From contig JALRIN010000020.1 of NCBI GenBank assembly GCA_023255415.1, positions 1 through 51,243 on the forward strand: DNA of 51,243 bases. Direction: 5' to 3'. The notes beneath the pieces were generated by a model that had not been told where the DNA came from, made no database searches, and saw only the letters and a program-made list of their open reading frames with translations. Of the stretch, positions 7,470 through 16,176 are shown in pieces. The translations under genes were made by a program, and so were the position numbers. Position 1 is the stretch's first letter. Every line of letters begins with the position of its first letter. The DNA comes from Cypionkella sp. GTDB lineage: Bacteria > Pseudomonadota > Alphaproteobacteria > Rhodobacterales > Rhodobacteraceae.

Positions 7470-8140
7470 CACAGGTCTGCCCCCGCAAGTTGTATGCGGC
7501 GTTTTGAGATCCGCAGCACCCGCGCTGGCACCAAGGATTTTGCCTGCCGGATCAGGTTTAAATCATGTGTGGCCACCACCACGGTTTTGCCCATGCGATT
7601 TAGCTCTGTCAGCAGGGTCAGCAGCCGCAGCGACATCTCCCAATCGAGGTTGCCAGTGGGTTCGTCGGCCAAGATCACATCGGGGCCCATGATGATGGCG
7701 CGGGCAAGCGCTGCGCGTTGTCGCTCGCCGCCCGAAAGCGAGGGCGGCAGGGCTTGCGCCAAGGCCCCCAAGCCAACCCAGCCCAGCAGATCGTCCAAAT
7801 CGCCTTGGTTTTCGGCGCGGCCCGAGACCGTTAAAGGCAGGGTGACATTGGCTGCAAGCGGTAGATGGTCCAGAAATTGGCAATCTTGGTGCACCACGCC
7901 AATGCGGCGGCGGGTATCGGCGATATCGTCGCGCGTCAGGCTGCGCACCTCGCGGTCAAACAGGGTAAGATGGCCTGCCGTGGGCAGCAACTCGCCATAA
8001 CACAGCTTGAGGAAAGTCGATTTCCCCGCGCCCGATGGGCCTGTCAGGAAATGAAAAGATCCCGGTGCAAGCCGCAGCGAAATATCCGACAGAAGTTCGC
8101 CGCCCCCATAGCTGTAGGCGACATTCTCGAGCGCTATCAC
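7469..8140 (-). CDS. ftsE: Cell division ATP-binding protein FtsE
   Basis: Cytoplasmic ABC ATPase that pairs with FtsX at the septum. The 223-residue product shows Walker A GPSGAGKST (34-42), the Q-loop VVHQDCQFLDH, the ABC signature LSGGERQRAALARA, Walker B VILADEPTGNLD and the switch histidine in VVVATHD. All catalytic residues are intact. The start is GTG (8138-8140) with AGGACAG upstream. First gene of a four-gene operon ftsE-ftsX-plsC-PPOX, divergent from a zinc-ribbon membrane protein gene 165 bp away. Confidence 0.95.
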   Translation of the reverse strand: MIALENVAYSYGGGELLSDISLRLAPGSFHFLTGPSGAGKSTFLKLCYGELLPTAGHLTLFDREVRSLTRDDIADTRRRIGVVHQDCQFLDHLPLAANVTLPLTVSGRAENQGDLDDLLGWVGLGALAQALPPSLSGGERQRAALARAIIMGPDVILADEPTGNLDWEMSLRLLTLLTELNRMGKTVVVATHDLNLIRQAKSLVPARVLRISKRRIQLAGADL

Positions 8141-8305
8141 CGTGGCTGTCCTTTTGGGCTGGGAAAAGATTGCGTTGCACCATTGCCCAAGCTTGCAGCG
8201 GATTCAATCGTTGCCATGGCTATTTGCGAGAAAGGCTTCCAGAATGTTGGCTTCGTTGCTACAAGTTGGCATCGAAACCAAAAATATGATCCGGACAGAT
8301 AGAAA

Positions 8306-9043
8306 ATGCGTCTTGTATGCCCAAATTGTGACGCTGAATACGAGGTCGAAGCGTCGGTGATCCCCGAAGGCGGCCGCGATGTGCAATGTTCGAATTGTGG
8401 CCATGCCTGGTTTCAAACGTCGCCTGAATTTGAAGCTGATCTTGCTGCTGAAGCCGCACTGCACGAACCGCCACCACCGGTGACACGGTCTTTTGCCGAC
8501 CGCCAGATTGACGAATCCGTGCTTGCTGTCCTGAAAGAAGAGGCCGAGCGCGAGGTGGAAGCCCGCCGCGCCGAGGCACCGCGGATCGAGATTCAGACAG
8601 ATATGGCGCTGGAGGCCCCAACCACGGAGGCCGCAGGTTTGGGAGCTGTGGCACGGCGTTTGGCGCATCTGAAGGGCATTGACCCTGTTGTTGGCGAGAC
8701 GCCTCTGACCCGCGCAGATGCTTTTCCGGAAATCGAAACAATAAACTCATCGCTGCGGTCAAGCACTGAAAAGCGTGTAGGTGAAGCGGATGGCGTGGAA
8801 GCTGCGACCAAGCCAGAATCCTCGGGATCGGGGTTTCGGTCGGGCTTTGCCTTGATGCTGCTGCTGGCGGTGGTTTTGGTGGCGGTTTACGTGATGGCGC
8901 CTCAAATCGCGCAACAAATCCCCGCAGCTGATGCCGCACTGACCACGTTTGTTCAGACGGTTGACGCGGCACGGATCGAATGGGACCGGCTGTTGCAAAG
9001 CGCGATTGCCTATCTGAATGGGCTTATGAGCGGCACCGCCTAG
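8306..9043 (+). CDS. Zinc-ribbon (MJ0042-type) membrane protein
   Basis: A 245-residue protein. The N-terminal zinc ribbon has cysteines C5, C8, C28 and C31 (CPNC...CSNCGHAW), the MJ0042-type finger. A long acidic, poorly conserved linker follows (about 40-170), then one transmembrane helix (about 173-195, FALMLLLAVVLVAVYVM) and a short tail. This is the common alphaproteobacterial layout of a cytosolic zinc finger tethered to the membrane. Genes of this kind are often found beside ftsE, as here (divergent), but the function is not known. The ribosome-binding site is weak (GATAGAAA). The 3' end lies 12 bp from the convergent TIGR02302 gene. Confidence 0.8.
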   Translation: MRLVCPNCDAEYEVEASVIPEGGRDVQCSNCGHAWFQTSPEFEADLAAEAALHEPPPPVTRSFADRQIDESVLAVLKEEAEREVEARRAEAPRIEIQTDMALEAPTTEAAGLGAVARRLAHLKGIDPVVGETPLTRADAFPEIETINSSLRSSTEKRVGEADGVEAATKPESSGSGFRSGFALMLLLAVVLVAVYVMAPQIAQQIPAADAALTTFVQTVDAARIEWDRLLQSAIAYLNGLMSGTA

Positions 9044-9055
9044 GGCCCTGCTGCG

Positions 9056-11491
9056 CTAAAACAGATCTAGAAGACGTTTCAGATAGCTGCGTTCGCCTTC
9101 AGACCGCGATTGCTCGCCGGCGCGTTTGCGGATTTCATCCAGCAGATCTTGTGCGCGGCGATAGACATCCTGACCCTGCAGCAGGTTTTTATCCGAGCCG
9201 ATGCGGGCCGAGTTTTCCCGGCCAAGCGGATCTATCGCGGCATTTGGATCAGCTTGGGCAGTCTGCTGACCCTCTGGTCCTGTGCCTGCCGGGCGCTGAT
9301 CTTGCGCCAAAGCATCGCCAAAATCGCGCAGACCTTGGCGCATTTTATCCATGGCTTCGGCCTGCTTATCCAAAGCGCCCGACAGATCGCCGTCGCGCAG
9401 TGCTTGTTCGGCATCTTGCATCGCGCGGCCGGCATCCTCCAGTTTTTGCCGCCCCGATTGGCCCTTTTCGCTGTTCTGACCGGGCAGATCCGAGCCGTCT
9501 TTCATCGCTTCAAGCCGTTTGCGCAGATCTTGCTGCCGCTCTGACAGGCTTTTGCCGTCTTTTTGGCTGCCATCTTGACCGTCTTGCATGTCGCGGAAAG
9601 CATCATCGGACAGGCCCTGTTGATCGCGCAGCGTGTCGCCCAAGCCCTTCATCGCCCGGCCAGCGGGACCCTGGCCTTGACCCTGCCCATCGCCTTGCTG
9701 CACCTTCATGTTGTTCAGCAGGTCTTGCAGCTGGCGCATCGCTTCGGCAGCTTCAGCGGTTTTGCCGTCTTTCATCAGCTGTTGGATCTTATCCATCATC
9801 TGCTGAATTTGGTCTTGGGTGATGCTGGGCCCGCTTTGCTGCGGCGCGGTTTCATCCTTGGGATCGCGCGGATTTTTCTTGGCCTCTTCGGACATATAGT
9901 CATCCAAAGCTTTGCGCATCTCGTCCATCAGAGCCTGCATCTCTTCGGGGCTGGCGCCTTTGCGAATGGCCTCGGAAACCCGATCTTGCGCCCGCTTCAG
10001 CCGGTCTTTGGCACTGTTCAGCTGACCGTCTTCGATCATCAAAGACACTTGCCATAGCTCTTCGGCCAGATCATCACGCAGCGCTGGTGTCAGATCGCTG
10101 GTCTCGAACCGCTTAATCGCCGCGCGCAATCGGGTCAGGGCTGCGGCATCCGGCGTATCGGCTTCGGCGCGGTGGCTGATGGCTTTCAGAATTTGTGCCG
10201 CCCGTGGCGCATTGGCGCGCGACCACAGCAGATCGCGGCGCATCTCGATGATCGCATCGGCCAAAGGATCAAAAAACCGTCGCCCCGGCAAAACCACATG
10301 CAGTGGCGCCGCTGCGCCGGTTTGGCCCGCGGCATCGCTGGCGGCATAGGCAATCGTCACCGGCAGATTGGCCAGGACCGATTTTGACAGATCGTCGATC
10401 AGCGTGGTTTTGACCTCGGTCCGGCTGCCCTTGATCGGCAGCGGCAGATCCAGCGTCACCGGCGCAATCGCCTCTGGGTCGGTGGCAAGACCAAAGCGGC
10501 GCGGCACGGCAGCCAGATCCAGCGTGATGATGGCTTGGCCCTTGGTGACCCCGTAATCATCGGATGCACTGAATTTTTGCTTAAAGCGCCCATCGGCTTC
10601 GCGCCCGATTGAGGCTTCGGGGGTGATAGAGGGGGCAAGATCTGGCGTGACGATCACCCGCCATTTGCGCCCACCCGCCCCGCTGATGGCGATCTCGCCC
10701 GATTGACGCAGGCTGAAGTCTTGCACAGGGTCAGAGGCGGCTGTTGCCTCGGTGCGACCCGAGACGGTTTCAGACAGAATAAGCGCGCCGGGCGGGCCAT
10801 AAAGCCGCACTTGCAGCGTGGTGCCCGCCGGCAACGTCAGCGTATCTTCTGCCTGATCTATCAGATAAAGCGCGGGCTTGCCGGTATAGGCGGGCGGCTT
10901 GGCCCAGCCTTCCCAAGCCGGGCCCGCGGCGGCATTGGCAGGGCTGGGGGCGATGCCCGAAAGCGTGGTCACCCGCCAGATCGACCCAAACAGCAGCGCC
11001 ATCAGCAGCGCAGTCAGCGCAACATAGCGCAGGGCAAAGGGGTCGCGGCTGGCCAGGCGCAGATCGGGCTGCACTGCGCGCGCTTGCGGCAGACGCGCCA
11101 ACATCCGCGCCCGATGCGCCTGCCAGACCGCCCGCGAGGCCGCATCATTGGCGCCAATGGCTTGGGCATCAAGCAGCGCCGCAATCGGTTGCCCCGGCAT
11201 CCGGCTGTCCAGCCGCACCAAGGCTTCGGCGCGCAGCGGCCTGCGAAACTGCCGTAGCCCGTGGATCAGCGCCCAGATCAGCGCAAGTCCGGTGATCACA
11301 AGACCAAACCAGGCAAGTTCCAGTGCCAGACTGTCTTGCACCCCAAAGGCCAGCGCCGAAACCGCCGAAATCGCCAGGCTCCACAGCGGCCAAAAGGCGC
11401 GCGCCAGACGTTCAGCCCAAAGCCCCGCAAACGTCAAGCGCAGCGGGGTTTTGATCTGGCTTAGCAGTTGGTCCTTGTCGCTTTGGTCCAT
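9056..11491 (-). CDS. TIGR02302 / DUF4175 family membrane protein
   Basis: An 811-residue protein of the alphaproteobacterial TIGR02302 family, function unknown. The N-terminal quarter has two or three TM helices (about 28-75 and 150-175). A beta-rich extracytoplasmic region follows (about 180-400). The C-terminal third is a low-complexity, Gln/Asp/Met-rich coiled-coil region with many DQIQQMMDKIQQLMKDG-like heptads, ending in a conserved ...RRAQDLLDEIRKR... segment. It lies 13 bp downstream of lysA and probably shares its transcript. The length is typical for the family. Confidence 0.85.
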   Translation of the reverse strand: MDQSDKDQLLSQIKTPLRLTFAGLWAERLARAFWPLWSLAISAVSALAFGVQDSLALELAWFGLVITGLALIWALIHGLRQFRRPLRAEALVRLDSRMPGQPIAALLDAQAIGANDAASRAVWQAHRARMLARLPQARAVQPDLRLASRDPFALRYVALTALLMALLFGSIWRVTTLSGIAPSPANAAAGPAWEGWAKPPAYTGKPALYLIDQAEDTLTLPAGTTLQVRLYGPPGALILSETVSGRTEATAASDPVQDFSLRQSGEIAISGAGGRKWRVIVTPDLAPSITPEASIGREADGRFKQKFSASDDYGVTKGQAIITLDLAAVPRRFGLATDPEAIAPVTLDLPLPIKGSRTEVKTTLIDDLSKSVLANLPVTIAYAASDAAGQTGAAAPLHVVLPGRRFFDPLADAIIEMRRDLLWSRANAPRAAQILKAISHRAEADTPDAAALTRLRAAIKRFETSDLTPALRDDLAEELWQVSLMIEDGQLNSAKDRLKRAQDRVSEAIRKGASPEEMQALMDEMRKALDDYMSEEAKKNPRDPKDETAPQQSGPSITQDQIQQMMDKIQQLMKDGKTAEAAEAMRQLQDLLNNMKVQQGDGQGQGQGPAGRAMKGLGDTLRDQQGLSDDAFRDMQDGQDGSQKDGKSLSERQQDLRKRLEAMKDGSDLPGQNSEKGQSGRQKLEDAGRAMQDAEQALRDGDLSGALDKQAEAMDKMRQGLRDFGDALAQDQRPAGTGPEGQQTAQADPNAAIDPLGRENSARIGSDKNLLQGQDVYRRAQDLLDEIRKRAGEQSRSEGERSYLKRLLDLF

Positions 11492-11504
11492 CCGATGCTT
11501 TCGG

Positions 11505-12770
11505 TTAAAGCCAATCAGGAATGCTATCGCGGCTCAGGATATCTTCATAGCTTGGCCGTGCCCGGATTACGGCAAATTGATCACCGCGCACCAAAACCTC
11601 GGGGATCAGCGGCCGCGTGTTATATTCCGATGCCATCACCGCGCCATAGGCCCCAGCCGAGCGAAAGGCGATCAGATCATCGGCCTGCAAGGGCGGCAGC
11701 GGTCGCGCTTTGGCAAAGGTATCGCCGGTTTCGCAGACCGGGCCGACAACGTCATAGCTTTGTGCCTCGGTTGCGGCCTCGGCTTCGATCACCGGTAAAA
11801 TATCGTGATGCGCACCATACATCGAAGGCCGCACCAGATCGTTCATTGCCGCATCCAAAATCAGAAAATCGCGGTCCTCGCCATTTTTGACATAGATGAC
11901 CTTGGATATCAGCACGCCAGAATTGCCCGAAATCAGCCGACCGGGCTCGATTTCAATCTCGCAGCCCAGATGACCCAAGGTGCGCTGGATCAGCGCGCCA
12001 TATTCGCGCGGCAGGGGCGGCGCGGAATTTGACCGCTCGTAGGGGATGCCCAAACCGCCACCCAGATCAAGCCGCGTGATGCTATGGCCCTGCGCGCGCA
12101 GCGTCTCGGTCAACTCGGCCACCTTTTTATAGGCCTGTTCAAAGGGTTCCAGCTCGGTCAGTTGCGATCCGATATGCACGTCGATGCCGATAATCTGCAA
12201 ATTCGGCAGGGCGGCGGCTTCGGCATAAACCTCGACCGCGCGGCTGATCGGAATGCCAAATTTGTTCTCTTTCTTGCCAGTGGCGATTTTCTCGTGGGTT
12301 TTTGCATCGACATCGGGGTTCACCCGAATGGTGATCGGGGCAATTTTGCCCAAGGCCACCGCGACCGCCGACAGCGCCCGCAGCTCGGGTTCAGATTCGA
12401 CGTTGAACTGGCGAATGCCATGGGTCAGCGCCAGCTGCATTTCTTCGGCTGTCTTGCCGACGCCTGAAAACACGATCTTGTCGGGCGAAACCCCTGCCGC
12501 CAGCGCGCGGCGGTATTCCCCGCCCGAGACCACATCCATGCCGGCTCCCAGATCGCCAAGCAGCTTTAGCACCGCGATATTTGACAGGGATTTGATCGCA
12601 AAGCAGACCAAATGCGGCATTGGGCTAAGGGCTTCGGTGAACAATTGATAATGCCGCGTCAGCGTGGCCGCAGAATAGCAATAAAACGGCGTGCCAACCG
12701 CAGCGGCGATTTCCGACAGTGCGACGTCTTCGGCATGTAAGCTGCCATTGCGATAGAGAAAATGGTCCAT
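11505..12770 (-). CDS. lysA: Diaminopimelate decarboxylase
   Basis: PLP enzyme of fold type III that decarboxylates meso-diaminopimelate to L-lysine, the last lysine step. At 421 residues it has normal length. The Schiff-base lysine is K60 (CFAIKSLSN), with HIGSQ (199-203), GGGLGIPY (237-244), EPGRL (275-279) and the inter-subunit catalytic Cys C346 in VCETGDTF. All key residues are present. It lies in the cluster argH-lptM-lysA-TIGR02302 on the minus strand, 80 bp after the small lipoprotein gene. Confidence 0.97.
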   Translation of the reverse strand: MDHFLYRNGSLHAEDVALSEIAAAVGTPFYCYSAATLTRHYQLFTEALSPMPHLVCFAIKSLSNIAVLKLLGDLGAGMDVVSGGEYRRALAAGVSPDKIVFSGVGKTAEEMQLALTHGIRQFNVESEPELRALSAVAVALGKIAPITIRVNPDVDAKTHEKIATGKKENKFGIPISRAVEVYAEAAALPNLQIIGIDVHIGSQLTELEPFEQAYKKVAELTETLRAQGHSITRLDLGGGLGIPYERSNSAPPLPREYGALIQRTLGHLGCEIEIEPGRLISGNSGVLISKVIYVKNGEDRDFLILDAAMNDLVRPSMYGAHHDILPVIEAEAATEAQSYDVVGPVCETGDTFAKARPLPPLQADDLIAFRSAGAYGAVMASEYNTRPLIPEVLVRGDQFAVIRARPSYEDILSRDSIPDWL

Positions 12771-12850
12771 GCGGCAGCCCCTTTAAAAATCAGACGGATG
12801 CGGTATAGCACAGGCGGCGTGCGACGCAATTCGACCTGTGCCCTTTGGGC

Positions 12851-12979
12851 TTAATTCGTGGCAATCCCGACCCGCGCCTCGGCCTTGATCGTGACATCCG
12901 GCGCCACAGGATCGCCAGCAGCGCCACAGCCCACAAGCGCCAACACGCAAAGCACAGCAGAGATCTTGGTCAGGGTCAT
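12851..12979 (-). CDS. lptM: Small LptM/YifL-like lipoprotein
   Basis: A 42-codon gene. The product starts MTLTKISAVLCVLALVGCG: a lipoprotein signal with lipobox LVGC, acylated Cys at 18, followed by about 24 mature residues rich in Ala and Pro. The ribosome-binding site CGAGGTAGCT lies before the ATG. Its place between argH and lysA is the standard location of the YifL/LptM-type lipoprotein, which in E. coli (as LptM) assists assembly of the LptD lipopolysaccharide translocon. The homology is by size, lipobox and synteny; the mature part is too short for a firm match. Confidence 0.75.
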   Translation of the reverse strand: MTLTKISAVLCVLALVGCGAAGDPVAPDVTIKAEARVGIATN

Positions 12980-13009
12980 AGCTACCTCGGGGTTTCGGGA
13001 AAGATTGCG

Positions 13010-14416
13010 TCAGGCAAGGATCTGTTTCCAGCGCGCGACTTGTTCGGCCACGCGGGTGGGCGAGGTTCCGCCATAAGACATCCGGCTACGCACCGAATTT
13101 TGCACGCCCAGCACCGAATAAACCTCGGTGGTGATGCCTGCGTGCACCGATTGCATGTCGCTTAGGCTAAGATCCGGCAGATCGCAGCCGTTTTTCTCGG
13201 CCATGGCGACCAAGGTTCCGGTAACATGATGCGCATCGCGGAAGGGCAGGTTCAGCGCCCGCACCAGCCAATCAGCCAGATCGGTTGCGGTCGAAAACCC
13301 GCTGGCGGCCGAGGCTGCCAGCACATCGCGGTTGGCCGTCATATCGCCCACCATTCCGGTCATCGCCGCAAGGGCAAGCATCAGCGTGTCGGCAGCGTCA
13401 AAGACCTGCTCTTTGTCTTCTTGCATGTCCTTTGAATAGGTCAGCGCCAGCCCCTTCATGATGGTAAACAGCGCCACCGTCGCCCCCAAGATCCGCCCCA
13501 GCTTTGCACGCAACAACTCTGCGGCATCGGGGTTTTTCTTTTGCGGCATGATGCTGGACCCAGTGGTCCATTTGTCCGACAACCGCACAAAGCGGAACTG
13601 CGCTGAAGACCAGATCACCAATTCCTCGGCAAATCGCGACAGATGCATCGCGCAAATCGACGAGGCAGCAAGGAATTCCAGCGCGAAATCGCGGTCTGAC
13701 ACCGAATCAAGACTGTTGGCTGTCGGGCGGTCAAAGCCCAAAGCGCTTGCCGTCATATGCCGGTCAATCGGGAAAGAAGTGCCCGCCAAGGCTGCTGCCC
13801 CCAAGGGGCACTCGTTCATCCGGCGACGCGCATCTTCAAACCGCGATTTATCACGCGCCAGCATCTCGACATAGGCCAGCATATGATGGCCCCAAGTCAC
13901 CGGCTGCGCGGTCTGCAAATGCGTAAAGCCTGGCATCACCCAATCGTAACCGGCCTCGGCCTGCGCCAAAAACGCCTGCATCAGCGCCGTAAGCCCCGAA
14001 ATCGCCGCATCACATTGATCGCGCGTCCAAAGCCGAAAATCTACCGCCACCTGATCATTGCGCGAGCGCGCCGTGTGCAAACGCCCGGCAGGTTCGCCGA
14101 TGATCGCTTTCAGCCGGCTTTCGACATTCATATGGATGTCTTCCAAAGCCTCCGAGAATACGAAATTGCCCGCCTCAATCTCTGACAATACCGTGAGCAG
14201 GCCTTCCCCGATCGCCTCGGCATCACTAGAGGTAAGAATACCCGTGGCAGCCAACATGGCGGCATGGGCGCGAGAGCCCGCGATATCTTGTGCGTAAAGC
14301 CGTTTGTCAAAGCCGATCGAGGCATTGATCGCCGTCATGATCGCATCAGGACCAGAAGCAAAGCGCCCGCCCCACATTTGATTGGCAGAAACCGGGGCTT
14401 TGGACGAATTGGTCAT
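13010..14416 (-). CDS. argH: Argininosuccinate lyase
   Basis: Last enzyme of arginine synthesis; splits argininosuccinate into arginine and fumarate. The 468-residue product starts MTNSSKAPVSANQMWGGRF at ATG 14414-14416, preceded by GAGAGG. The frame is open further upstream but that part is antisense to tlpA and is not coding. Diagnostic stretches are LHTARSRNDQVA, the GFTHLQTAQP histidine segment and the fumarase/aspartase-superfamily signature GSSIMPQKKNP with its catalytic serine loop. First gene of the argH-lptM-lysA-TIGR02302 group. Only 15 bp separate its start from the divergent tlpA. Confidence 0.97.
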   Translation of the reverse strand: MTNSSKAPVSANQMWGGRFASGPDAIMTAINASIGFDKRLYAQDIAGSRAHAAMLAATGILTSSDAEAIGEGLLTVLSEIEAGNFVFSEALEDIHMNVESRLKAIIGEPAGRLHTARSRNDQVAVDFRLWTRDQCDAAISGLTALMQAFLAQAEAGYDWVMPGFTHLQTAQPVTWGHHMLAYVEMLARDKSRFEDARRRMNECPLGAAALAGTSFPIDRHMTASALGFDRPTANSLDSVSDRDFALEFLAASSICAMHLSRFAEELVIWSSAQFRFVRLSDKWTTGSSIMPQKKNPDAAELLRAKLGRILGATVALFTIMKGLALTYSKDMQEDKEQVFDAADTLMLALAAMTGMVGDMTANRDVLAASAASGFSTATDLADWLVRALNLPFRDAHHVTGTLVAMAEKNGCDLPDLSLSDMQSVHAGITTEVYSVLGVQNSVRSRMSYGGTSPTRVAEQVARWKQILA

Positions 14417-14431
14417 GGAAGGGCCTCTCAC

Positions 14432-14983
14432 ATGATGCGAAAACTGTTGTTGGCGGCTGTGTATACGGGCTTTGCTCTGGGTGCAAATTTTGATGCAGCA
14501 CAGGCGGGGCCCTTGGAGGGCTTGCTTAACGGCGAGATGAAAAAGCTGGTACTGCAAGCGACCCCCGCTGATCTGCCGCAGGTCGACCTGCTGGATATGC
14601 AAGACGGCCCCCAAAGCCTTGAGGCCTTCAAAGGCAAATGGGTGGTGCTGAATTTCTGGGCCACCTGGTGCGCGCCCTGCCGCCACGAGATGCCCTCGCT
14701 GGATCGCCTGCAAGCCGCCCTGCCCGATATTGTCGTCGTCCCCCTCGCCGCAGGCCGCAACGCGCCCGATCAGATTACAAAGTTCTTTGCAGAGGCAGAG
14801 ATCAAAAACCTGACCGTGTTACGGGATCCAAAAATGGCACTCGCGCGGCCTTTGGGGGTGGTTGGTCTGCCAATGACGCTTATCCTTAACCCAGCAGGTC
14901 AAGAAGTGGCGCGTCTGATCGGCGATGCCGAATGGGATTCGCCCGACGCCTTGGCAGTCATCACAGCCCTGAGCCAACCTTGA
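14432..14983 (+). CDS. tlpA: TlpA-like periplasmic thiol:disulfide oxidoreductase
   Basis: A 183-residue thioredoxin-fold protein. It has a signal peptide MMRKLLLAAVYTGFALG with a probable AQA cleavage near residue 25, the redox motif WCAPC (C80, C83) in NFWATWCAPCRHEM, and the cis-proline segment GVVGLPMTLI. Family members reduce disulfides in the periplasm, often for cytochrome c or copper-oxidase maturation. The start is the first of two tandem ATGs at 14432. It is divergent from argH with a 15-bp gap, so each gene's promoter must lie inside the other's coding sequence or further off. A large inverted repeat follows the stop. Confidence 0.9.
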   Translation: MMRKLLLAAVYTGFALGANFDAAQAGPLEGLLNGEMKKLVLQATPADLPQVDLLDMQDGPQSLEAFKGKWVVLNFWATWCAPCRHEMPSLDRLQAALPDIVVVPLAAGRNAPDQITKFFAEAEIKNLTVLRDPKMALARPLGVVGLPMTLILNPAGQEVARLIGDAEWDSPDALAVITALSQP

Positions 14984-15009
14984 CGCCGTCTGCGTGCTGA
15001 AACCATTTT

Positions 15010-15085
15010 GCCTCCGGCGGGGATATTTTTACCAAGATGAAATCAGCCGCCCTTTCATCTTGGTAAAAATATCCCCGCCGGAGGC
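15010..15085. repeat. Perfect 33-bp inverted repeat, probable bidirectional terminator
   Basis: The left arm (15010-15042, beginning GCCTCCGGCGGGGATATTTT) and right arm (15053-15085) are exact reverse complements over 33 of 33 bases, with a 10-nt loop (TCAGCCGCCC). On both strands the stem is rich in T5/A5 stretches and ends in a GC clamp. It lies between convergent tlpA and the gene ending at 15100. A related single arm is at 5217-5241. It probably acts as a terminator for both genes and belongs to a dispersed repeat family. Confidence 0.85.
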
Positions 15086-15099
15086 TTCCACAAGCGCGG

Positions 15100-16176
15100 C
15101 TAGGCCGTCGCTTTTTCGTATTTGCGTAACTGCTGAAGCAGCGCGTCCTGAAGCATGCCTGTTAGCATTCCCGCCACGGATATGAACAGCCCGACAAGCC
15201 CCGCGCCTAAGGTCCAAGCCGTTTTCGACAGGCGGATCGTGGCGCGCAACAGACGCGCCTTGCCCAGCACTTCGGCGCGTCCGACCAGTTTCGGGCCAAG
15301 TGCTTGGGCGGCATTGGCAAGGCGGCGGGCATCGGCGGCTTCCTCTACCAAGGGTAGCAAATGCAGGGCCGTGGTTGCATCGGTAGCGGCGGTCAGATGT
15401 GCAAGTTCGGTCAGTGTTTCGGTCAGGGGCGCAAAGGCTGCAGGATGGATTGCGCCTGCCAGATCATCGACAGAGCGAACTGCGGGCAAGTCAGCCCAGC
15501 GCAAGCCATTGCTGGCAGCCTCCCCAGCAATTTTCACCAGCCTTGGCGACAGACGGCCCATCCGCCGCGCCAGTTTGGCAAGGCTCGCCCCTGCCTTGAC
15601 GGTATACGAGGTGCCGCCCGAGGTCATCACCGCCACCGTTGCCCCCAGCCCTACGATCGAAAGTGCAAGGTCGATCTGGTCTACCGCACTACCTGAGGCA
15701 AAGGCGAGACCCGCACGGGCGACGCCTGCCAGATCGCCGATGGGTGTCAGCGCAATCGGGGCCTGACAGATCATCACCTGATTTAGGCTGCATCGTGCAG
15801 GATCATAGCCGCAATTGGCACAAGACCGAGCCTGCATATAAAAGCCATGATCAGCCTCGCGCCTGATGCGAAGGGTGTCCAGCACCTCTGGCGGCAGGTC
15901 GATGGCGCGTTCGCTGGCCAGATCGGTCAGCGCGTCCAGCGCCAGCCAGTTGCGCGGGGTCTCGGTCAGCAGCACCTCGATACGGGCTTGCAGGATCGCA
16001 GGCGTGTCAGATTGCGCCAACATCGCCTCGGTTGCGGCACGGATCTGAACGGAGCTGGCTGTCACATAGGGCGAGAGCCGTGGATCAGCGGCGATGCGCG
16101 CCGCGGTGAGCAGAGTTCCGACCATTGAAATGGCCAGAACCCCTGTCAGCAACAAGCGGGCAAGCCCGCGCAACAT
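15100..16176 (-). CDS. Conserved-looking membrane protein of unknown function, Cys cluster
   Basis: I do not recognise this 358-residue protein. It begins with a signal-anchor-like helix (about 5-28) and then an alpha-helical region. A cysteine cluster C119-x2-C122-x6-C129-x7-C137 may bind a metal or form disulfides. A glycine-rich hydrophobic region (about 155-200) could enter the membrane, and a final hydrophobic helix (about 325-347) precedes a charged tail. The ATG overlaps the trpS stop by one base (TGATG), so it is translationally coupled to trpS. The 3' end faces the 33-bp inverted repeat. Base composition matches its neighbours. Confidence 0.6.
   Translation of the reverse strand: MLRGLARLLLTGVLAISMVGTLLTAARIAADPRLSPYVTASSVQIRAATEAMLAQSDTPAILQARIEVLLTETPRNWLALDALTDLASERAIDLPPEVLDTLRIRREADHGFYMQARSCANCGYDPARCSLNQVMICQAPIALTPIGDLAGVARAGLAFASGSAVDQIDLALSIVGLGATVAVMTSGGTSYTVKAGASLAKLARRMGRLSPRLVKIAGEAASNGLRWADLPAVRSVDDLAGAIHPAAFAPLTETLTELAHLTAATDATTALHLLPLVEEAADARRLANAAQALGPKLVGRAEVLGKARLLRATIRLSKTAWTLGAGLVGLFISVAGMLTGMLQDALLQQLRKYEKATA

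Noticed and set aside
14417..14713. A longer argH start with about 99 more residues
   Set aside because: The extra part is antisense to tlpA, has low-complexity composition, and leaves no room for the well-supported TlpA start. The ATG at 14416 has its own RBS and a normal N-terminus.
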